Shown piece by piece: positions 8,990 through 13,951 of a stretch of 13,951 nucleotides of DNA. A program made the position numbers and the translations under genes. The notes beneath the pieces were generated by a model. That model was not told the DNA's origin, made no database searches, and saw only the letters and a list, made by a program, of their open reading frames with translations. Source of the stretch: an uncultured Anaerolineales bacterium (GTDB lineage: Bacteria; Chloroflexota; Anaerolineae; Anaerolineales; Villigracilaceae); contig CALLJA010000550.1 in the NCBI GenBank assembly GCA_938008865.1, positions 1 to 13,951 on the forward strand. The letters run 5' to 3'. The stretch's first letter is position 1, and each line of letters starts with the position of its first letter.

Positions 8990-9727
8990 ATGAGCAAATA
9001 CGATTATCCCGATCCCAACTCTTCGACCAAACGGCCTTCCGGCGCGCCGCGCCTGGAACTCTGGGACCTGCTTTCGATCCTGACCCTGTTGATGACCCTG
9101 TGCATCGCGGCATACTTCCTCATGATCTTCCTGGACCCGATGTCCAGCCTGAACCCGCTCAAGCCGATCAATCCCAACCTGCCCCCGACTCCCACGATCA
9201 CGCCGATCCAATTGGAACCCACCTGGACGGCCAGCCCGACGATCGTGCCGACCATCACCGAAACCCCGCGCCCGAGCGCCACGCCCTACTTCTCGCCCAC
9301 GCCGGTCTCGCTAATCACGCCCAGCAAGACGCCGACCTTTACGGTCACCCCCAAGGCGCCCTTCTCGGCCACGGTCACGTACCTGCCGAGTACCACGTAT
9401 TATCTCGACGCGGCCTGCAACTGGCTCGGCGTGGCCGGCACAGTGGTGGACACGCGCAACAGTGATGTGGTGGGCATGGTCATTCAGCTGACCGGTACGT
9501 TGAACGGGAAGCGCGTGAATATGCAAACCTTGAGCGGTGCGTACCGTCAGTACGGCGTTTCGGGTTTTGAGTTCTTCCTCGGCACGGTGCCGGTTGCCTC
9601 GAAGGGCACGTTGGTGGCGCAACTGCTCGACCTTTCGGCCCTGCCGCTTTCGGAGAACGTGTATATCGATACGTATAACGACTGCAACAAGAACATGGTC
9701 ATCATCCGTTTCAAGATGAACCGCTAA
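8990..9727 (+). CDS. membrane-anchored protein with Pro/Thr stalk and unknown outer domain
   Basis: Not recognised as a named family. A 245-residue protein: a short cytosolic N-terminus, one membrane helix at about 25-48, a long Pro/Thr/Ser stalk (about 62-125, repeated TPT/SPT units), then a compact C-terminal domain (about 128-245) that looks beta-rich: CNWLGVAGTVVD, VVGMVIQLTG, GFEFFLGTVP, then LVAQLLD. Two cysteines, C143 and C232, near the domain ends could form a disulfide. The domain resembles secreted folds common in Anaerolineae, but no function follows from that. GGAG eight bases before the ATG supports the start. It probably shares a transcript with the PPIase gene and is closed by a strong terminator. 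Confidence 0.8.
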   Translation: MSKYDYPDPNSSTKRPSGAPRLELWDLLSILTLLMTLCIAAYFLMIFLDPMSSLNPLKPINPNLPPTPTITPIQLEPTWTASPTIVPTITETPRPSATPYFSPTPVSLITPSKTPTFTVTPKAPFSATVTYLPSTTYYLDAACNWLGVAGTVVDTRNSDVVGMVIQLTGTLNGKRVNMQTLSGAYRQYGVSGFEFFLGTVPVASKGTLVAQLLDLSALPLSENVYIDTYNDCNKNMVIIRFKMNR

Positions 9728-9745
9728 ACCCTGCCAGCCATTCCC

Positions 9746-9781
9746 AGCGGCGGATTCCTCCCAGGAATCCGCCGCTTTTTT
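9746..9781 (+). terminator. rho-independent terminator
   Basis: A perfect 14-bp stem (AGCGGCGGATTCCT / AGGAATCCGCCGCT) with a CCC loop and a six-T run, 18 bases after the stop of the stalk protein. Confidence 0.95.
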
Positions 9782-9785
9782 GTAG

Positions 9786-9807
9786 ACCGCGCCTACCAAG
9801 GCGCGGT
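9786..9807. repeat. second short inverted repeat
   Basis: ACCGCGCC / GGCGCGGT with loop TACCAA, just after the strong terminator and followed by only TT. It may back up termination or be a leftover element. The rest of the gap (9808-9973) is AT-richer and holds the promoter candidates and direct repeat described separately. Confidence 0.5.
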
Positions 9808-9844
9808 TTGCCTTCCGATAGGGCCGCCTTACTAAATTGTTAGT

Positions 9845-9899
9845 TTGTCAAAATTGTAAAGTTCCCCTAAAGTGGTTCTCCTTGCGTTCTGACTATAAT
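9845..9899 (+). promoter_or_regulatory. promoter region for the surface-protein pair
   Basis: Two candidates overlap: TTGTCA (9845-9850), 17 bases, TAAAGT (9868-9873); and a consensus TATAAT at 9894-9899 with only a weak -35 (AGTGGT). Either leaves a leader of about 70-95 bases before the ATG at 9974, unlike the leaderless starts elsewhere in the window. Confidence 0.45.
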
Positions 9900-9900
9900 C

Positions 9901-9920
9901 AACATTGCAAAAACATTGCA
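9901..9920 (+). repeat. 11-base-period direct repeat
   Basis: AACATTGCA occurs at 9901-9909 and again at 9912-9920, a period of 11 bases (about one helical turn), just downstream of TATAAT. Such spacing suits a dimeric regulator binding one face of the DNA; no regulator is identified. Confidence 0.4.
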
Positions 9921-9973
9921 GGAATTCGCAGACCCGTTGCACCTGATGCCACCCCAAGGATTGGACAAAAAAC

Positions 9974-10624
9974 ATGCCTCGTCAACCTCTTGAGATCATT
10001 CGCGGATTGGCGCTCTTCATTGTCCTCTGGGTCGCCGCGCTGGCGGCGGTCCGTGTGCAGTTATTGTTCCCGCACAGTGTACTGGTCTGGCTGAGCCAGA
10101 GTCCAAACCCGCAGCAGGCCGTCAATGCGTTCGGGGCTTTCGTCAGCAGCGGCGTGTTGGGGTTGTTGCGGCTGGGCATCGAGATCCCCTCGATCAAGCC
10201 GCTGGTGGCCTCGGAGAAGGTCCGCACCTACATCACGGGCCTGCCGTTCTGGGTCATCTCGGTGGTGTTCGCCGTTTCAGTAGTGGGATTGCTAGTGGTC
10301 TTCCCGGCCTGCACCCCGCCGACCTCGATTGAATTCGTTGTACAGGGACGCCCCGAGCCGTTCCAGCCGGGCGATACGCTGACCGCCGCCGCGGGTGAAA
10401 CGTTGATCCTCTCGGCGAAGGCCACCCAGGACGATACGATCCTATCCTGCAAGTGGCAGTACAGCGGAGACGCCTTCGAAATGCTCGGTTCCAACAACGG
10501 ATGTGAGACGAGCACAAAAATGGCGCGCACCGCGGGAGACGGATACCTGACCCTGCAGGCTGCCCAGAATTTCTGTAACCAGAGTGCCGTTTTTTCCTTA
10601 CGAATCCAAGTCGCGCCGAAATGA
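9974..10624 (+). CDS. two-helix membrane protein with Cys-containing outer domain
   Basis: Not recognised. A 216-residue protein: membrane helix at about 10-32, a linking region with a mildly hydrophobic stretch (50-70), a second helix at about 90-112, then an outer domain (about 115-216) that looks like a beta-sandwich: PGDTLTAAAGETLILSAKA, SCKWQYSG, GYLTLQAAQ, FSLRIQV. Cysteines C159, C177 and C201 lie in it and C113 at the membrane edge, so disulfides are possible. An in-frame stop at 9944 limits the start; AAGGA is 13 bases upstream of the ATG, longer than ideal. The next gene begins six bases after its stop and also carries an Ig-like domain, so the two probably act together at the surface. 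Confidence 0.75.
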   Translation: MPRQPLEIIRGLALFIVLWVAALAAVRVQLLFPHSVLVWLSQSPNPQQAVNAFGAFVSSGVLGLLRLGIEIPSIKPLVASEKVRTYITGLPFWVISVVFAVSVVGLLVVFPACTPPTSIEFVVQGRPEPFQPGDTLTAAAGETLILSAKATQDDTILSCKWQYSGDAFEMLGSNNGCETSTKMARTAGDGYLTLQAAQNFCNQSAVFSLRIQVAPK

Positions 10625-10630
10625 GTTTCC

Positions 10631-11671
10631 ATGCATCGCAACCACCTCTTCCTCATCTCAGTAACTCTGTGCCTGTCGATTGTCCTGACAGGCTGTGGCA
10701 CGCCCGCCACCGCAGCGAGCCTTGTGAAGATTCTGCCGGATGTGTGCGAGGTCCAGGCTGGGGGACAGATTCCCCTGGCGCTGGACGGGGTGATTCCGCC
10801 CAATGCCACGATCCAGTGGGAAGTCAGCGAGGGCAGCATCGTGTTTACGCCGCCCGGCCTGAACGCCTATTTCACGGCCCCGTCCACGCCCACGGTCGTG
10901 ACCGTTTCGGTGTCCATCTCCTCGGGGACGCCGGGCGTGAACGTGCCCATCACGCGCCAGTGTTCGGTGCTGGCCGTCGGGGGGAGCCTGGTGGTGCCGT
11001 CCTCGCCTGGACAGGGACTGCTTCCACAGCCGATGCCGACCGTGACCGTCATCATCAGTGAAGTGATGGCCTACCCGTGCGGGTCGCTGGATTTCAAGAA
11101 GTGGAACCAGTACATCGAGTTGTATAACTACGGCGACCAGCCCGTGGATGTGCGCGGGTTGTGGCTGCACGATGGCGGCCAGACCGGCACCCCCGACCAG
11201 ATCGTGGCCTGGGCCGAACGCCAGCCGCGCGTGTCGCCCGGTGCGAATACCATCGTCGACAGTACCATCATCCCTCCGCATGGGTTTGCCGTGGTGCTCT
11301 CGCCGATCTATGCCCAGGGCGAACAGCCCCATCACATGCCTTACTCGTTCCCGCCCAATACCGTCATCCTGACCATCGCCGGCAGCGACAGCCTGGGCGA
11401 CGATTATTTCAACATCATTGGCGACGGCGACGGCCGTGACCCGCTCGTGCTGTACGCGGGTAGCGCCAGTGTGGTGGACGCCGCCCTCTCGACCTACGGC
11501 TCGCCGGTCGTCGGCACCTATGTGGTCGAGATCCACGATGACCGTCTCGACAACATTCCGCTAGACCTGCACGCCTGCGGCTCGGCCGAACGCATCTCGC
11601 CGTTGGGTCCGGACGTCTTTGACAACTGGCACGAGGTGCCGGGTGGTTCACCCGGCGATGCGCCCTACTAA
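10631..11671 (+). CDS. lipoprotein with Ig-like and lamin-tail (LTD) domains
   Basis: A 346-residue lipoprotein: signal peptide with lipobox L19-T-G-C22, an Ig-like beta domain at about 33-115 (GGQIPLALDG, IQWEVSEGSI, AYFTAPSTPTVVTVSVS), a Pro-rich joint (about 122-137), then a bacterial LTD domain from about 139 with the hallmark IISEVMAYPCG, YIELYNYGDQPVDVRGLWL and later PPHGFAVVL. Bacterial LTD proteins are usually exported and often linked with surface nucleases or cell-wall structures; here no catalytic domain is attached. Start at 10631 is the only ATG after the in-frame stop at 10622; it lacks a clear Shine-Dalgarno and is probably coupled to the gene before it. A terminator follows seven bases after the stop. 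Confidence 0.82.
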   Translation: MHRNHLFLISVTLCLSIVLTGCGTPATAASLVKILPDVCEVQAGGQIPLALDGVIPPNATIQWEVSEGSIVFTPPGLNAYFTAPSTPTVVTVSVSISSGTPGVNVPITRQCSVLAVGGSLVVPSSPGQGLLPQPMPTVTVIISEVMAYPCGSLDFKKWNQYIELYNYGDQPVDVRGLWLHDGGQTGTPDQIVAWAERQPRVSPGANTIVDSTIIPPHGFAVVLSPIYAQGEQPHHMPYSFPPNTVILTIAGSDSLGDDYFNIIGDGDGRDPLVLYAGSASVVDAALSTYGSPVVGTYVVEIHDDRLDNIPLDLHACGSAERISPLGPDVFDNWHEVPGGSPGDAPY

Positions 11672-11678
11672 CCTGCGC

Positions 11679-11708
11679 CGCCTCCTGCAAACTTGCAGGA
11701 GGCGTTTT
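11679..11708 (+). terminator. rho-independent terminator
   Basis: CGCCTCCTGCAA and TTGCAGGAGGCG form a stem of 10-12 bp with a tight loop, followed by TTTT. It closes the surface-protein pair. Confidence 0.9.
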
Positions 11709-11754
11709 GTTTCCGCCTTAACCTAAAATTTAAGTCAGTCTTGAAAAATGCGTG

Positions 11755-11760
11755 TATACT
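11755..11760 (+). promoter_or_regulatory. -10 element of the antiporter operon
   Basis: TATACT ends nine bases before the ATG at 11770. No strong -35 is seen at 17 bases. The leader would be only two or three bases long. Confidence 0.45.
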
Positions 11761-11769
11761 TTTGAAACC

Positions 11770-13023
11770 ATGACCGCCTTCCTGCAATTGGCCTTCCTGC
11801 TAGCCGTGTTGTTGCTGTCTGCCAAGATGGCGGGCTATCTCAGCATCCGCCTGGGGCAGCCCTCGGTGCTGGGTGAACTGCTGGTGGGCGTGGTGCTGGG
11901 ACCTTCGCTGGCTAACCTGCTGCACCTGCCTTTCCTCAACGAGGAGATGGCTGAATTCATTGCCAAACTGGGCGAGATGGGCGTGTTGCTCTTGATGTTC
12001 CTGGCGGGCATGGAATTGCATCTTGGCGAGTTGACCCGCAACCTGCGCGTCTCGGCCCTGGCGGGCGCGCTGGGCGTGGCCGTGCCCGTGCTGTTGGGAT
12101 GGGGCATTGGTCCGCTCTTTGGGATGGATCCCGCTGCCTCCATCTTCCTCGGGCTGACATTGGGCGCGACGAGTGTCAGCATCTCGGCCCAGACGCTGAT
12201 CGAACTCAAGGCCCTGCGCAGCCGCGTGGGCCTAAACCTGTTGGGCGCGGCAGTCTTCGACGATATCCTGGTGATCCTGTTCCTGTCGGTCTTCCTAGCT
12301 GTGCAGAGCGGGGTTGCCACGCTGGCGGGTGTGGGGCTGATTGTCGTACGCATGGCCGCTTTCCTGGTGCTCTCGGTGGCCTTTGGGCTGTGGGCCCTGC
12401 CGTGGTTGATGCGCCGTGTCGCGCACCTGCCAGTCAGCCAGGGCGTGTTGACGCTGGCGCTGGTGGTGACGCTGGCCTATGGCCTGGCCGCGGAGTTGCT
12501 GGGCGGCATGGCGGCCATTACGGGCGCTTTCCTGGCAGGCTTGATGATGGCTCGCCTGCCTGAGAAGGAACGCATCGAAGGCGGTTTTCACGCGCTGGCC
12601 TACGGATTGTTCGTGCCGCTTTTCTTCGTCAACATCGGGTTGACGGTGAACGTGCGCGCCTTGCAGACCGAGGCCTACTGGATGGCGCTGGTCATCATCG
12701 TCATTGCCGTGCTGGGCAAGTGGATCGGCTCGGGGTTGGGCGCGCGCCTGGGCGGGTTGTCGGCGCTTGAGTCTGCGCAGTTGGGCGCGGGCATGATCTC
12801 GCGCGGCGAGGTGGGGCTGATCGTGGCCAGCGTGGGCGTGCGCGAAGGCTTGGTAACGGGCACGGAGTTTTCGTCCATTGTGGCGATGGTGCTGGTCAGC
12901 ACCCTGGTCACGCCACCCATCCTGCGGGCGTTGTTCGCGCGTTCGGCCCGGGCGGCGGAGAAACTGTCGAAACGGGAGCAGACGGCGGTGCAAGTAGAAT
13001 TGCCAGAGGAGGAAGTGTCCTGA
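11770..13023 (+). CDS. CPA2-family cation:proton antiporter (Kef/NapA type)
   Basis: A 417-residue polytopic membrane protein, about 12-13 helices, exchanging Na+ or K+ for protons. Family landmarks: LGQPSVLGELLVGVVLGPS (28-46), LGEMGVLLLMFLAGMEL (67-83), LGATSVSISAQTL (131-143), the paired acidic residues D164-D165 in AVFDDILVIL, GAFLAGLM, LFFVNIGLTV and MISRGEVGLIVAS. A DD pair at this point is linked with electrogenic exchange in the family. The protein stops after the transport domain with a short acidic tail; there is no RCK/TrkA domain of the kind that gates many Kef/Cpa proteins. ATG 11770 is preferred over GTG 11752, which lies upstream of the predicted transcription start. The next gene overlaps the stop by one base. 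Confidence 0.93.
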   Translation: MTAFLQLAFLLAVLLLSAKMAGYLSIRLGQPSVLGELLVGVVLGPSLANLLHLPFLNEEMAEFIAKLGEMGVLLLMFLAGMELHLGELTRNLRVSALAGALGVAVPVLLGWGIGPLFGMDPAASIFLGLTLGATSVSISAQTLIELKALRSRVGLNLLGAAVFDDILVILFLSVFLAVQSGVATLAGVGLIVVRMAAFLVLSVAFGLWALPWLMRRVAHLPVSQGVLTLALVVTLAYGLAAELLGGMAAITGAFLAGLMMARLPEKERIEGGFHALAYGLFVPLFFVNIGLTVNVRALQTEAYWMALVIIVIAVLGKWIGSGLGARLGGLSALESAQLGAGMISRGEVGLIVASVGVREGLVTGTEFSSIVAMVLVSTLVTPPILRALFARSARAAEKLSKREQTAVQVELPEEEVS

Positions 13024-13388
13024 TGTTTCTTGTCCTGTTCGTTTTGCACGATCCAGACTTCCTGGAAGAGGTGCTGGCGGCCTGGGAGGCGGAAGGGGTG
13101 CGTGGTGTGACCGTGTTGTTCAGCACCGGGCTGGGGCGCATCCGCCAGAAGAACGGCATCCGCGACGACATTCCGTTGATGCCTTCGTTGGACGATTTTT
13201 ACGAGACGCCCGAGGCGCTCAGCCGCACCCTGTTCACCACCGTGTCCGACCGCGAGCTGGTGGATGCGCTGGTGACGGCCACGCGGCGGGTGGTCGGAAA
13301 CCTGGAGGACCCTGATACGGGCGTGCTGATGGTGCTGCCCGTTTTGGAGGCATACGGTTTACAGAAAGGGAGGCCCCATGGGCAATGA
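13023..13388 (+). CDS. small PII-like protein, putative antiporter regulator
   Basis: A 121-residue cytosolic protein whose order of elements fits a PII/ferredoxin-like fold: strand FLVLFVLHD, helix LEEVLAAWEAEGV, strand GVTVLFSTGLGR (29-39), a reduced loop region (about 40-66), strand RTLFTTV, helix ELVDALVTATRRVVG (78-92), then the PII-like GVLMVLPVLEAYGL (100-113; compare GKIFVLPVEE in GlnB). The usual GlnB T-loop with its uridylylated Tyr is not recognisable. AGGAGG lies ten bases before the ATG; the start overlaps the antiporter stop (TGATG) and the end overlaps the next gene by 11 bases. Fold and role in regulating the antiporter are inferred from sequence pattern and gene order. Confidence 0.7.
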   Translation: MFLVLFVLHDPDFLEEVLAAWEAEGVRGVTVLFSTGLGRIRQKNGIRDDIPLMPSLDDFYETPEALSRTLFTTVSDRELVDALVTATRRVVGNLEDPDTGVLMVLPVLEAYGLQKGRPHGQ

Positions 13389-13716
13389 GAAGATTCGATC
13401 CCTGATCCTGGCAGTGGTGCAGGAGCAAGACCAGGATGCCGCCGTGCGTGCGCTCGATCCGCTGGGCGCGTCGGTGGTATGCCTGGCCAGCGCGGGCGGT
13501 TTTTTGGGACGCCGCAACGCGACCCTGTTGATCGGCCTGCCCGAAGGCCGCGAACAGGCCGTGCTCGATACGCTGCACGAGACCTGCCGCCAACGCGTGG
13601 AATACATGACGCTGCCGCTGGAAGGCTCGCCCATGCCGATGCCCGCACCGGTTCCTGTAACGGTGGGCGGGGCTACCGTTTTCACCCTGCCGGTCGAACG
13701 CTTTGAGGAGATCTAG
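13378..13716 (+). CDS. cyclic-di-AMP receptor homologue, DarA/PstA type (copy 1)
   Basis: A 112-residue PII-like protein of the DarA/PstA (DUF970) family, trimeric cytosolic receptors for c-di-AMP. Family landmarks: AVVQEQDQDAAVRAL, LASAGGFL (36-43), RRNATLLIGL (45-54), and the C-terminal PVPVTVGGATVFTLPVERFE (91-110), which closely matches PVEVEVGGATVFVMPVD in PstA. Compared with Staphylococcus PstA numbering, Phe36 and Asn41 are kept (F42, N47), but Arg26 and Thr28 become S32 and V34, and the first Thr of TGGFL is Ala. The linker before VGGATVF is short and Pro/Met-rich. GGAGG precedes the ATG by four bases; it overlaps the PII-like gene by 11 bases. Ligand binding may be changed. Confidence 0.88.
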   Translation: MGNEKIRSLILAVVQEQDQDAAVRALDPLGASVVCLASAGGFLGRRNATLLIGLPEGREQAVLDTLHETCRQRVEYMTLPLEGSPMPMPAPVPVTVGGATVFTLPVERFEEI

Positions 13717-13718
13717 CC

Positions 13719-13951
13719 ATGAAGATGATCATTGTGATCGTAAAAGACCAGGACGCCGATGCTCTGACCCAGGTGCTGACGGAAGGCGCCTTCCGCGTGA
13801 CGCGCGTTGCTTCGACGGGCGGATTTCTGCGCAGCGGCGTGGTCACCCTGTTGGTGGGTGTGGACGACAGCCACGTGGATCAGGCGATCGGTCTGATGCG
13901 CGCCAAACTTGGGTCGGGCACGGCTCAACCGCGCGCCACGCTGTTCGTGGT
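13719..13951 (+). CDS. cyclic-di-AMP receptor homologue, DarA/PstA type (copy 2, partial)
   Basis: The first 77 residues of a second DarA/PstA protein; the 3' end lies beyond the window. The N-terminus MKMIIVIVKDQDADAL is nearly that of Staphylococcus PstA (MKMIIAIVQDQD), followed by FRVTRVASTGGFLRSG (25-40) and VTLLVGVDD. Ligand residues Arg26, Thr28 and Phe36 are kept, but Asn41 is Val. It starts two bases after the copy 1 stop with GAGGAG eight bases upstream. This is the pattern opposite to copy 1, so the pair may have divided the binding function or form mixed trimers. The missing C-terminus, with its VGGATVF strand, could not be checked. Confidence 0.9.
   Translation, partial: MKMIIVIVKDQDADALTQVLTEGAFRVTRVASTGGFLRSGVVTLLVGVDDSHVDQAIGLMRAKLGSGTAQPRATLFV

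Noticed and set aside
9180..9360. Repeated ACGCC/CCGAC-like units that look like a short repeat array
   Set aside because: They are codons of the Pro/Thr stalk, with irregular spacing and no constant repeat or spacer, so not a CRISPR or tandem repeat.
10658..11536. 292-residue minus-strand open frame across the LTD lipoprotein
   Set aside because: His/Arg/Gly-rich antisense composition and no family resemblance; the plus-strand gene has a lipobox and LTD motifs.
11752..11769. GTG start for the antiporter, six residues upstream
   Set aside because: It lies at or before the predicted -10 TATACT, so it would probably not be in the mRNA.

Overview
The window reads as a GC-rich, high-GC3 bacterial chromosome segment, most likely from Chloroflexota, class Anaerolineae. 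This is inferred from style, not from a marker comparison. The clues are several exported proteins with Thr/Pro-rich linkers behind a single N-terminal anchor, a lone trmD, HrcA/CIRCE-type groESL control, and a Kef-type antiporter followed by PII-like genes. No rRNA, tRNA, CRISPR array, insertion sequence or phage gene was seen.

Layout. Positions 1-3004 are on the minus strand: trmD (tRNA m1G37 methyltransferase), an MFS sugar-type transporter of the SLC45/GPH kind, and a BMP/PnrA-type substrate-binding lipoprotein that runs off the left edge and overlaps the transporter stop as ATGA. The last ~165 bases at the edge no longer look like the BMP family, and their coding signal looks better on the other strand.

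From 3131 everything is on the plus strand. Two tandem, diverged paralogues follow (3131-5886): membrane-anchored TPR proteins that share a Cys-31-Cys tail module. Next comes groES-groEL (6043-8004) behind a sigma70-type promoter whose start overlaps a perfect CIRCE operator, closed by a 12-bp hairpin terminator. A parvulin-type PPIase lipoprotein and a membrane-anchored protein of unknown function (8068-9727) follow, ended by a 14-bp hairpin terminator. A regulatory gap (9728-9973) leads to two cell-surface genes (9974-11671): a two-helix membrane protein with a Cys-rich outer domain, and a lipoprotein with an Ig-like plus lamin-tail (LTD) domain.

The right end (11770-13951) is the most interesting part. 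It is a compact operon holding a CPA2 cation/proton antiporter without a cytosolic RCK/TrkA domain, a small PII-like protein, and two tandem DarA/PstA-type cyclic-di-AMP receptor homologues, the last cut by the window edge. The two receptor copies have lost different, complementary ligand-contact residues. The arrangement suggests nucleotide-signal control of ion transport by separate PII-fold proteins.

Three genes (trmD, the first TPR gene and the PPIase) have a TANNNT -10 element only 6-7 bases before the start codon, which suggests leaderless mRNAs.
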